Source: an uncultured Bacteroidota bacterium (GTDB taxonomy: Bacteria > Bacteroidota > Bacteroidia > JADZBD01). Taken from it: DNA of 26,208 nucleotides. A program made the translations under genes and the position numbers. Below are positions 16,671 to 23,570 of the stretch, in pieces. The notes beneath the pieces were generated by a model that was not told where the DNA came from, made no database searches, and saw nothing but the letters and a program-made list of their open reading frames with translations. The DNA is taken from assembly GCA_937924855.1 (NCBI GenBank), contig CALEYQ010000020.1:1-26208 (forward strand), in the 5' to 3' direction. How positions within the stretch are numbered: position 1 is the stretch's first letter; each line of letters starts with the position of its first letter.

Positions 16671-16885
16671 GCCGTTTTGTTGAACTGGTATCGTATCAGG
16701 AAATTTACAAGGCCTATCTGGTAAAATCCTATCTGGACGAAAATGGGATAACCTGTTTTGTAAAAGATGAAAATATTACCGCTGCCCATCCGTTTTATTC
16801 TCAGGCCGTGGGTGGTGTAAAGGTTATGGTTCCTGAAGACGAGATGGAGGAAGCACTGGAGTTATTAAAGAACTTCAGCATATAG
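16667..16885 (+). CDS. DUF2007 small protein
   Basis: This 72-residue protein matches the DUF2007 pattern: an N-terminal strand (FVELVSYQEIYKAYLVKSYLDENGI), then a central strand segment, and a C-terminal GGVKVMVPEDEMEEALELL. The family, named putative prokaryotic signal transducing protein, has a ferredoxin-like alpha/beta fold with unclear function. ATG 16667 overlaps the ABC ATPase stop (ATGA), a more plausible start than the upstream in-frame ATG at 16622, which would overlap the ATPase gene by 49 bases. It has no membrane segment and is probably cytoplasmic. Confidence 0.85.
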   Translation: MSRFVELVSYQEIYKAYLVKSYLDENGITCFVKDENITAAHPFYSQAVGGVKVMVPEDEMEEALELLKNFSI

Positions 16886-16927
16886 ACCTGATTATCAATA
16901 CAGAAAGTCCTCTCCTTTGGCATACAT

Positions 16928-16959
16928 TTTGCAAAGTATCCCTTAATAAATTAAATTTG
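16928..16959 (+). promoter_or_regulatory. Two-element Bacteroidota promoter for the DUF3108 gene
   Basis: TTTG (16928-16931), 20 bases, then TAAATTTG (16952-16959) matches both the -33 and -7 elements with normal spacing. The ATG at 16965 is five bases past the -7 box, so the transcript is predicted to start at about the start codon. An imperfect palindrome CTTTGgCA-N7-TGCAAAG (16915-16936) overlaps the -33 element. Confidence 0.65.
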
Positions 16960-16964
16960 AATAA

Positions 16965-17834
16965 ATGAAAACCGGCGATTTCCTTAAACAAATGCTAAAA
17001 CCCGGCATGGGAATCCTAATCCTTTTTCTGGTTTTTGCATTCAATGGAAGAAATTCCAACCCTTTTGAGATTATCAATGCGGGCCTTACCCAAAATTCTC
17101 CTGATGAAGAAAAGCCGAAACTCAGGTCACATAACCAAACGGCATTTAAACGGGGCGAAAAAATTACCTACCGGATTCATTACGGATTTATGGATGCGGC
17201 CATTGCATCACTGGAAATCAAAGAAGAAAACAAACAGATCGGGGGAAGAAATACTTTCCACGTGGTAGGTCTTGGAATTACCAAGGGTTCCTTCGACTGG
17301 TTTTTTAAAGTACGGGACCGTTACGAAACCTATATGGATGAAGAAGCCATTTTACCCTGGGTATTTATTCGCAGGGTAGATGAAGGAGGCTACAAATTCC
17401 AGCAAAATCAGGTTTACAATCATTATAAAAATCAGGTGGATGCCGATGGTAAAATTTTTACCACACCGGAAAACATCCAGGATATGTTATCCGCCTTTTA
17501 CTTTGCCAGAACCTATGATTTCACCAATGCTCAAAAAGGAGATTTGTTTGCTGTTACCACATTCATGGATAATGAAATCTGGGATTTGAAAATAAAGTTT
17601 GTTGGTCGTGAAGTTATTAAAACCGATCTGGGCCGCATTAAATGCCTCAAATTTGTTCCAGTGGTTCAGAAGGGCCGTATATTTAAAAGTGAGGAAGATT
17701 TAAAAATCTGGATTTCCGACGATGTAAATAAAATTCCGGTGAGAGGGCAGTGTGAATTGGTAGTTGGCTCTCTTAAAATGGATATTATTGAAGCGAAAGG
17801 CCTCATGCAGCCCCTTACCATTGTAAAAAAATAG
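16965..17834 (+). CDS. DUF3108 domain-containing envelope protein
   Basis: This 289-residue protein has a hydrophobic N-terminal segment (residues about 15-27, GMGILILFLVFAF) after a basic stretch, consistent with a signal peptide or anchor. The DUF3108 domain covers about 52-275, beginning TAFKRGEKITYRIHYGFMDAAIASLEI and including FDWFFKVRDRYETYMDEE and later KIWISDDVNKIPVRGQCELVVGS. This family has a beta-rich, lipocalin-like or LolA-like fold in my recollection; its function is not established. It is convergent with hemE (four bases between stops) and appears to be a single-gene unit with its own promoter. Confidence 0.86.
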   Translation: MKTGDFLKQMLKPGMGILILFLVFAFNGRNSNPFEIINAGLTQNSPDEEKPKLRSHNQTAFKRGEKITYRIHYGFMDAAIASLEIKEENKQIGGRNTFHVVGLGITKGSFDWFFKVRDRYETYMDEEAILPWVFIRRVDEGGYKFQQNQVYNHYKNQVDADGKIFTTPENIQDMLSAFYFARTYDFTNAQKGDLFAVTTFMDNEIWDLKIKFVGREVIKTDLGRIKCLKFVPVVQKGRIFKSEEDLKIWISDDVNKIPVRGQCELVVGSLKMDIIEAKGLMQPLTIVKK

Positions 17835-17838
17835 GAAT

Positions 17839-18813
17839 TTATTTTCCCAGTTTTTTTACCGTTTCCACGAAGAATTTCACCTTTTCCTTTTCCAGGTCGG
17901 GATATAGCCCATGGCCAAGGTTTACAATATGCTTTTCGGAACCGAACTTTTCCATCATCCTTTTTATCCCCGTTTCAATTACCGGGAAATCGGCATACAG
18001 CAGACAGGGATCGGTATTCCCCTGCAACACCATTCCGGATCCGAGATTTTTGCGTGCTTCCTCAGGCTCAAGCGTCCAGTCAAGAGAAACGGCGTGACAG
18101 GGAAAATCGGAAAGAGAAGGAATAAGGTAATGGGCATCTTTGGGGAAAAATATCAATGGAATCTCCGGGTTGCTTTTCCTCAATTCCCGGAAAACCACGG
18201 CCAGGGGTTCCAAAAAATAGCGCTTATAAATATCAAGGGATAGCAATCCTGCCCAGCTGTCAAAAACCTGCAGACATTGAGCACCCGCTGCAATCTGTGC
18301 TTTTAAATAAGTGAGGAGCGATTCGGAAAGTTTATCAATTAGTTTTTCCGAGAGGAGTGGCTCGGCGTAAAGGAATTTTTTGGCCAGTGAAAATGTTTTG
18401 GAACCCTTTCCCTCAATCATGTATGCGAAAAGAGTCCAGGGGGCTCCGGCAAAACCAATCAGTGGCACCCTTCCATCCAGCTTTTTACGGGTAAGAGAAA
18501 GGGCATCAAGAAGGTATTGGTAATCTGCTTCCCGGGCAATGCGTAATTGCTCAACCTGGCCCATGGTTCGTATGGGATTTGGAAAAACCGGACCCCGTGT
18601 TTCAATCAATTCATAGGGCAAGCCCATGGCCTCCGGAAGTACAAGAATGTCGGAAAAAATAATGGCAGCATCTACACCCAGAATATCTACCGGCTGAATA
18701 GTTACCTCAGAAGCCAATTCAGGGTTCTTAACCAGATTAAGAAAAGATCCGGCCGCAGCCCTAACCTCACGGTACTCAGGCAAAACCCTGCCGGCCTGAC
18801 GCATAAGCCTCAC
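17839..18813 (-). CDS. hemE: Uroporphyrinogen decarboxylase, N-terminus missing in this frame
   Basis: This 324-residue frame encodes uroporphyrinogen III decarboxylase, which makes coproporphyrinogen III in heme synthesis. Visible motifs are RLMRQAGRVLPEY (conserved substrate-binding arginines), FSDILVLPEAMG with the catalytic-site aspartate, GFAGAPWTLFAYMIEG, and VNLGHGLYPD near the end with the conserved histidine. In this frame the first usable codon is GTG 18813, which is too late: usual proteins are 340-350 residues and have about 20 more residues before this point. The missing N-terminus is found upstream in another frame (18814-18869), suggesting a deletion of 1, 4 or 7 bases. The truncated product would still contain the conserved arginines, so activity cannot be excluded. 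Confidence 0.88.
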   Translation of the reverse strand: MRLMRQAGRVLPEYREVRAAAGSFLNLVKNPELASEVTIQPVDILGVDAAIIFSDILVLPEAMGLPYELIETRGPVFPNPIRTMGQVEQLRIAREADYQYLLDALSLTRKKLDGRVPLIGFAGAPWTLFAYMIEGKGSKTFSLAKKFLYAEPLLSEKLIDKLSESLLTYLKAQIAAGAQCLQVFDSWAGLLSLDIYKRYFLEPLAVVFRELRKSNPEIPLIFFPKDAHYLIPSLSDFPCHAVSLDWTLEPEEARKNLGSGMVLQGNTDPCLLYADFPVIETGIKRMMEKFGSEKHIVNLGHGLYPDLEKEKVKFFVETVKKLGK

Positions 18814-18869
18814 CGGTTATCGGCTAGTTTCCTTTCAAAGGCCACATCTATTAAAAGTTTATTTTGCAT
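18814..18869 (-). pseudogene. hemE: Out-of-frame N-terminal remnant of hemE
   Basis: From ATG 18869 the sequence reads MQNKLLIDVAFERKLADNR and then a TGA (18812-18810). This resembles the N-terminus of Bacteroidota HemE (MxNKLxLxAxxRxxxxRTPVWLMRQAGR). The next expected residues, Pro-Val-x-Leu-Met-Arg, are found one frame over at CCG GTG AGG CTT ATG CGT (18816-18799). The main frame has a TAA at 18819-18817. The break falls between DNR and PV at CCGG. Confidence 0.7.
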
Positions 18870-18963
18870 TTCCGGCTGAAAAGAAAAGGGCTTTCTGCGA
18901 AACATTGTCATTTTATTGTAAACCCCGATTAGGTAAGAGGCAAAAAAAACCTTATTTTCTGAC

Positions 18964-18971
18964 TATCTTTA
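18964..18971 (+). promoter_or_regulatory. Probable -7 promoter box for porX
   Basis: TATCTTTA matches seven of eight positions of TAnnTTTG and ends 15 bases before the porX ATG. No -33 TTTG is visible upstream. The rest of the hemE/porX divergent region (18870-18963) shows no clear operator. Confidence 0.4.
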
Positions 18972-18986
18972 CACAAATACAAAAAA

Positions 18987-20540
18987 ATGAGCCAGGTAAA
19001 AATTTTATGGACCGACGACGAAATAGATTTATTAAAACCCCATATCATTTTTCTGGAGGAAAAGGGCTATAAAGTAGTGAGCGCCAGCAATGGAAATGAA
19101 GCCCTTGAACAAATTGAAAAAACCGACTTCGATATAGTATTCCTTGATGAAAATATGCCCGGCCTGAGCGGATTGGAAACCCTTACCCGGATAAAGAACT
19201 CCCGCCCTGCCCTTCCTGTGGTTATGATAACCAAATCAGAGGAGGAATCAATCATGGAAGACGCCATTGGATCTAAAATTTCCGATTACCTGATTAAGCC
19301 GGTTAATCCTAATCAGATCCTTTTGTCGCTGAAAAAAATACTGGACAATAAAAGACTGGTCAGTGAAAAAACTTCCAGTGCCTACCAACAGGAGTTCCGA
19401 AATATCGGCATGAGCCTGAGCGACAAACTCAGCTGGGAGGAATGGTGTGAGGTTTACCGAAAACTCATTTACTGGGAGCTGGAACTGGAACGCAGCAAAG
19501 ACCAGGGCATGGCTGAAATTCTGACTACCCAGAAAAAAGAAGCCGATACCCTGTTTTCCCGCTTCATTGAAAAAAATTACACGGCATGGGTGCAGGGAAA
19601 AGCTGCCGACACCCCCATCATGTCGCATACGCTGTTGAAAAATTACCTGGTTCCCATGCTCGAGGGAAACACTCCTGTATTTCTGGTAGTAATTGACAAT
19701 CTCAGGTATGACCAATGGAAAATTATTGAACCGGTAGTGAGTGAGTATTTTAGGATTGACAAAGAAGAAATGTTTATGAGCATTTTGCCATCCGCCACTC
19801 AATATGCCCGGAATGCTTTATTTGCAGGTTTGATGCCTTCGGAAATTCAGAAAAAGTATCCTCAGTACTGGATTAATGAAAATGAGGAGGGCAGCAAAAA
19901 TCAGTTCGAGGAAGCCCTGCTGGCAGAACATTTAAAGCGCCTGGGAAAAAACATAAAAACCAGTTATCACAAGGTTCTGAACCACAGTTTCGCCAAAAAA
20001 CTGGCTGAGAACTTTTCCAACCTGCTCCAGAACAAACTCAATGTAATCGTTTACAATTTTGTGGACATGCTTTCTCATGCCCGCACCGAAATGGATGTTA
20101 TTAAAGAACTGGCCGACGACGACAGCGCCTATCGCAGCCTTACCTTAAGCTGGTTTGAGCATAGTCCCCTTCACGATATCATTCAACAGATTGCCGAAAA
20201 AAAGGGCAAACTCATTATTACCACCGACCACGGCACTATCAAGGTTACCGAACCCGTCAAAATTATTGGCGACCGGGATGTAAATACAAACCTGAGATAC
20301 AAAACCGGAAAGAGTCTTTCCTACGACAAAAAAGAAGTATTTGAAGTCCGGAACCCCGAGGATATATTCCTGCCCCGCATGAATGTAAGTTCCTCCTATG
20401 TTTTTGCCCGAAACGATACTTTCTTTGCCTACCCCAACAATTTCAATCATTTTGTAAATTATTACAGAAACACTTTTCAGCACGGGGGAATTTCCATGGA
20501 AGAAATGATTATTCCCTTCGTAAGCCTTTCCGCCAAATAA
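18987..20540 (+). CDS. porX: PorX-type response regulator with PglZ phosphodiesterase domain (T9SS regulator)
   Basis: This 517-residue cytoplasmic protein has a REC receiver domain (residues 4-120): acidic pair D10-D11, phosphorylation site D54 in VFLDENMPG, T/S switch region, and K104 in LIKPVNP. A linker precedes an alkaline-phosphatase-superfamily PglZ domain (about 210-515). Probable zinc ligands and nucleophile are D237 (VIDNLRYDQW), T271 (PSATQYARN), D360 and H364 (NFVDMLSHAR), D414-H415 (TTDHG) and H499 (FQHGG). In Porphyromonas and Flavobacterium this two-domain architecture is PorX, which with the sensor kinase PorY controls the type IX secretion system and whose PglZ domain hydrolyses oligonucleotides. 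No porY is in the window. It is one base upstream of tsaE. Confidence 0.93.
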   Translation: MSQVKILWTDDEIDLLKPHIIFLEEKGYKVVSASNGNEALEQIEKTDFDIVFLDENMPGLSGLETLTRIKNSRPALPVVMITKSEEESIMEDAIGSKISDYLIKPVNPNQILLSLKKILDNKRLVSEKTSSAYQQEFRNIGMSLSDKLSWEEWCEVYRKLIYWELELERSKDQGMAEILTTQKKEADTLFSRFIEKNYTAWVQGKAADTPIMSHTLLKNYLVPMLEGNTPVFLVVIDNLRYDQWKIIEPVVSEYFRIDKEEMFMSILPSATQYARNALFAGLMPSEIQKKYPQYWINENEEGSKNQFEEALLAEHLKRLGKNIKTSYHKVLNHSFAKKLAENFSNLLQNKLNVIVYNFVDMLSHARTEMDVIKELADDDSAYRSLTLSWFEHSPLHDIIQQIAEKKGKLIITTDHGTIKVTEPVKIIGDRDVNTNLRYKTGKSLSYDKKEVFEVRNPEDIFLPRMNVSSSYVFARNDTFFAYPNNFNHFVNYYRNTFQHGGISMEEMIIPFVSLSAK

Positions 20541-20541
20541 A

Positions 20542-20955
20542 ATGGAAACCTTTTTTATGAAAAATCCGGGAGAGGCCGAAGCCGTTGCCAGCCGGATAAT
20601 TGCCCAAACCGGAACCCGGGGAATACTTGCCTTTTATGGCAGTATGGGTGCCGGAAAAACCACGCTCATTAAAGCTATTGCCAAAAACCTTGGGGTTACA
20701 GGAAATACCGCTTCCCCTACTTTCTCGCTGGTGAATGAATATCGGACCCGTGACGGGAAAACCATATTTCATTTTGATTTTTACCGGATTAAGAAGCTGG
20801 AAGAAGTTTATGACATGGGCTATGAAGAGTATTTTTTCAGCGGAAACCTATGCCTCATTGAATGGCCCGAACTGGTTGAAGACCTGCTACCGGAGGGAAC
20901 CCGGAGAATCCGTATTCAAATAATTGATAATGAGCGAAAAATAACATTGGAATAA
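20542..20955 (+). CDS. tsaE: tRNA t6A biosynthesis ATPase TsaE
   Basis: This 137-residue P-loop ATPase is needed for threonylcarbamoyl modification of tRNA adenosine 37, working with TsaB, TsaC and TsaD. It has Walker A GSMGAGKTT (33-41), SPTFSLVNEY (58-67), HFDFYRIKKLEE (77-88) and the conserved LIEWPELVEDLLP (105-117), all family signatures. Length is slightly under the usual 140-155. Its ATG lies one base after the porX stop, so it is probably translated from the porX mRNA. TsaE next to porX has, as I recall, been seen across Bacteroidota. Confidence 0.95.
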   Translation: METFFMKNPGEAEAVASRIIAQTGTRGILAFYGSMGAGKTTLIKAIAKNLGVTGNTASPTFSLVNEYRTRDGKTIFHFDFYRIKKLEEVYDMGYEEYFFSGNLCLIEWPELVEDLLPEGTRRIRIQIIDNERKITLE

Positions 20956-20977
20956 TGACGGTTTTTTCCGAAATTTG
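20947..20977 (+). promoter_or_regulatory. Possible promoter for ald
   Basis: TTG (20947-20949), 20 bases, then GAAATTTG (20970-20977), one mismatch from TAnnTTTG in the first base. The ATG at 20993 follows 15 bases later. The elements partly lie inside the end of tsaE, so ald may be both read through and independently transcribed. Confidence 0.35.
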
Positions 20978-20992
20978 TGTATTCCCAGCCTT

Positions 20993-22216
20993 ATGCCCGT
21001 AAAAGGTTCCAAAGAAGTATTACAATCTCTCGCCCGGGGCATTTTGCTTCCTCAGGAGGAGATGCTTGAAGTGGCCCGGAAAAAAGGCAAGCTTTTCATT
21101 GGAATTCCACGCGAAACTTCATTTCAGGAAAACAGGGTATCCCTGGTACCCGATGCCGTAGGCTTACTGGTTAACAACGGGCACCGTGTGGTGGTAGAAA
21201 CCAATGCAGGAAAAAATGCCCAGTTTCACGACCATGATTATTCCGAGGCGGGTGCTGATATTGCTTACAGTGTTGAAGATGTTTACAAAGCTGATATCAT
21301 TATCAAAGTTGCTCCGCCCTCGCCTGCAGAAGTAGATTTATTGCAACCCCGCCAAACCCTTTTTTCAGCACTTCAGCTTACCATTCAACCCGAAAATTTC
21401 GTTAAACAATTAATGGCGAAAAAGGTAACGGCGATTGCCTTTGACTGGATTCGCGACGAAGATGGCATTTATCCCATTATCCGTTCTATGGGAGAAATTG
21501 CAGGTGGCACCTCAATCCTGATTGCTGCAGAATACCTGAGCAATGTAAATCAGGGTCAGGGCTCGATCCTCGGAGGTATTTCAGGAATCAGTCCAACCGA
21601 GGTGGTTATTCTGGGAGCAGGAACCGTGGGTGAATTTGCTGCCCGTGCTGCCCTGGGTCTGGGAGCTCAGGTAAAAATATTCGACAGCTCTGTTTACAAA
21701 CTCCGCCGTCTTCAAAACTCACTGGGGCAAAGGGTCTGGACTTCTGTTCTTCAGCCTAAAGTGCTGGCCAAGCACCTTAAAACAGCCGATGTATCCATTG
21801 GCGCTATCCGCTCTATTGAAGGCCGCACACCCTGCGTGGTAACCGAACAAATGGTCAGCGAAATGAAGGCAGGATCCGTAATTGTGGATATTAGTATTGA
21901 TCAGGGCGGGTGCTTTGAAACATCCAAGCCTACTACCCATACCAATCCGGTTTTCCGAAAACATGGCGTAATTCATTATTGTGTACCCAACATCGCCAGC
22001 CGGGTTTCGCGCACAGCCAGCTACGCCCTGAGCACAATTTTCTCGCCCATTCTTATCAATATCGGTGAATCCGGAGGCGTAGAGAAGATGTTGAAACAAA
22101 ATGCCGGTGTGCGCAACGGGGTTTACATCTACAACGGAGCTCTGACCAACAAATACCTTGGGGAATTATTTAAACTTCCTTACAAGGATCTCGACCTTCT
22201 GATGGCCGCCTTCTGA
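20993..22216 (+). CDS. ald: Alanine dehydrogenase-family protein with altered active site
   Basis: This 407-residue protein has the AlaDH/PNT fold. The N-terminal domain begins at about 33 after an extension of about 30 residues: LFIGIPRETSFQENRVSLVP includes the substrate arginine R48. The NAD-binding domain has VVILGAGTVGEFAARAALGLGAQVKIFD (G208, G210, G213; D231), and D303 in DISIDQGGCFETSKPTTH matches catalytic Asp270 of Mycobacterium tuberculosis Ald. However, aligning KVKEP...FLHLA gapless with KVAPP...ALQLT puts A107 at Lys75 and Q128 at His96. The family oxidises alanine to pyruvate and ammonia with NAD; activity on alanine here is doubtful. ATG 20993 is preferred over an upstream in-frame TTG. 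It follows tsaE by 37 bases. Confidence 0.88.
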   Translation: MPVKGSKEVLQSLARGILLPQEEMLEVARKKGKLFIGIPRETSFQENRVSLVPDAVGLLVNNGHRVVVETNAGKNAQFHDHDYSEAGADIAYSVEDVYKADIIIKVAPPSPAEVDLLQPRQTLFSALQLTIQPENFVKQLMAKKVTAIAFDWIRDEDGIYPIIRSMGEIAGGTSILIAAEYLSNVNQGQGSILGGISGISPTEVVILGAGTVGEFAARAALGLGAQVKIFDSSVYKLRRLQNSLGQRVWTSVLQPKVLAKHLKTADVSIGAIRSIEGRTPCVVTEQMVSEMKAGSVIVDISIDQGGCFETSKPTTHTNPVFRKHGVIHYCVPNIASRVSRTASYALSTIFSPILINIGESGGVEKMLKQNAGVRNGVYIYNGALTNKYLGELFKLPYKDLDLLMAAF

Positions 22217-22225
22217 TTTAATAAG

Positions 22226-22233
22226 TATTTTTG
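22226..22233 (+). promoter_or_regulatory. -7 promoter box for the small membrane protein gene
   Basis: TATTTTTG matches TAnnTTTG and ends five bases before ATG 22239, which predicts a leaderless or near-leaderless transcript. The following GCCT is also shared with the box at 22660. Confidence 0.5.
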
Positions 22234-22238
22234 GCCTT

Positions 22239-22649
22239 ATGTTGATGAATCAGGACCGGGGCTTTGGTCGCCGTCTAAAAATATACCTTATCGGAGTTGT
22301 GCTGGGATCTCTGCTATCCTATTTCCTTTTGATCAGGAACCGTGATTTTACCTGGTGGACGCCCGAGAGGCAAATTTTAATGCGCCTTGGGGTTTACCAC
22401 TTAAACTGGGAACCCAAAACGCGTTGTATATTGAGTTGTTTTGGCAAAGATTCCTCTTTCTTCCTTACTTCCCTGGATTCAGCCATGGTCGATTTCAAAA
22501 GAAGCAATACCCAATTAAAGCCCTGTCCTGAATACCTGATTCATACCCGGGAAGGCTGGAAGTTTCGCGCCATTTTATGCGATGATTCCACAGCTACCCT
22601 GCGGGAAGCTCTTCCTCCTGAACCCCTTGATTCCTGCCGGTGTCAATAA
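22239..22649 (+). CDS. Small membrane protein, DUF4258-like
   Basis: This 136-residue protein has a basic N-terminus, one membrane helix (residues about 14-32, KIYLIGVVLGSLLSYFLLI), and a soluble domain containing MVDFKRSNTQLKPCPEYLIH and FRAILCDDSTATL. The segment around KPCPEYL with a following cysteine resembles small proteins that follow ald in other Bacteroidota, often annotated DUF4258; I recall this rather than having searched it. Six cysteines (positions 63, 67, 96, 114, 133, 135) are notable. ATG 22239 and an in-frame ATG at 22245 are both possible starts. Function unknown. Confidence 0.7.
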   Translation: MLMNQDRGFGRRLKIYLIGVVLGSLLSYFLLIRNRDFTWWTPERQILMRLGVYHLNWEPKTRCILSCFGKDSSFFLTSLDSAMVDFKRSNTQLKPCPEYLIHTREGWKFRAILCDDSTATLREALPPEPLDSCRCQ

Positions 22650-22659
22650 TCTATTTTCC

Positions 22660-22667
22660 TATTTTTG
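22660..22667 (+). promoter_or_regulatory. -7 promoter box for the flavin reductase gene
   Basis: TATTTTTG ends four bases before the proposed GTG start at 22672. The 12-mer TATTTTTGGCCT is the same as the one at 22226-22237. Confidence 0.5.
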
Positions 22668-22671
22668 GCCT

Positions 22672-23547
22672 GTGAAAACCATCGTCCCCTCCGAAACCAA
22701 AATACCTCAGCTCCACAGCTATTTATTGCATGCCGTTGCACCCCGGCCCATTGCCTTCGCCAGCACCATCGACAAGGCCGGAAATCCCAATCTGGCTCCC
22801 TTTAGTTTTTTCAATGTGTTTTCCAGCAATCCCCCCATTGCCATTTTCTCACCTGCTCTTAGCGGAAGAACCGGAAAGTCGAAAAACACCCACGATAACG
22901 TAAAAGAAGTACCTGAGGTTGTAATTAATGTGGTGAATTATGCCATGGTTCATCAAATGTCGTTGGCCAGTGCAGAATACCCCAAGGGGGTTGATGAATT
23001 TGTAAAAGCCGGTTTCACAAAGATTCCCTCGGAAAGAGTAAAACCATTTCGGGTAAAGGAATCACCGGTTCAAATGGAATGTAAAGTGAAAGAAGTGGTT
23101 GAACTGGGAACCCATGGAGGAGCAGGAAATTTAATCATCTGCGAAATTGTACTCATTCACATTTCCGAATCGGTTTTGGATGACCAAGGCATGATCGATC
23201 AGGAAAAAATTGATCTGGTTTCCCGGGCCGGGGCAAACTGGTATTGCAGGGCTTCCGGCGACGCACTTTTCCAGATTGCAAAACCCCTCACCACCCTGGG
23301 CATTGGCATTGACCGTTTGCCTGATGAAATCAGGCTTAGCCCTTTCCTGTCCGGAAACCATCTCGGAAAGCTAGGAAATATGGAGAATATTCCCGGATCT
23401 GAGGAAATTGAAACTTTCAAAAGCAGTTTGCTCTTCAAACAAATTTCAGAAGGAAAAAACAAGGAAAAAATTCATTCTTTTGCCTCCGTTTTACTCGACG
23501 AAGGCCGGGTAGATGAAGCTGCTTTATTATTATTTTCGAATCTTTAA
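22672..23547 (+). CDS. Flavin reductase-family (FMN-binding split-barrel) protein
   Basis: This 291-residue protein has the flavin reductase / DIM6-NTAB domain (residues about 15-220). VAPRPIAFASTID (22-34), NLAPFSFFNVFSSNPP (40-55) and GKSKNTHDNV (68-77) form the FMN phosphate and isoalloxazine binding region in this family. The C-terminal extension (about 225-291) has no clear match. GTG 22672 is preferred over an upstream ATG at 22582, which would overlap the previous gene by 68 bases and place the -7 box inside the coding region. Reductase activity and its partner are not shown by the sequence. The peroxiredoxin gene follows 23 bases downstream, hinting at a redox unit. Confidence 0.87.
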   Translation: MKTIVPSETKIPQLHSYLLHAVAPRPIAFASTIDKAGNPNLAPFSFFNVFSSNPPIAIFSPALSGRTGKSKNTHDNVKEVPEVVINVVNYAMVHQMSLASAEYPKGVDEFVKAGFTKIPSERVKPFRVKESPVQMECKVKEVVELGTHGGAGNLIICEIVLIHISESVLDDQGMIDQEKIDLVSRAGANWYCRASGDALFQIAKPLTTLGIGIDRLPDEIRLSPFLSGNHLGKLGNMENIPGSEEIETFKSSLLFKQISEGKNKEKIHSFASVLLDEGRVDEAALLLFSNL

Positions 23548-23570
23548 ATTACAAACCTAAAACAAACACC

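Noticed and set aside
20975..20992. TTG start for ald six codons upstream
   Set aside because: ATG 20993 is a stronger start codon and the extra residues (MCIPSL) have no family support.
22582..22671. Upstream ATG for the flavin reductase gene
   Set aside because: It would overlap the previous gene by 68 bases and include non-family residues; GTG 22672 fits the domain start and the -7 box.
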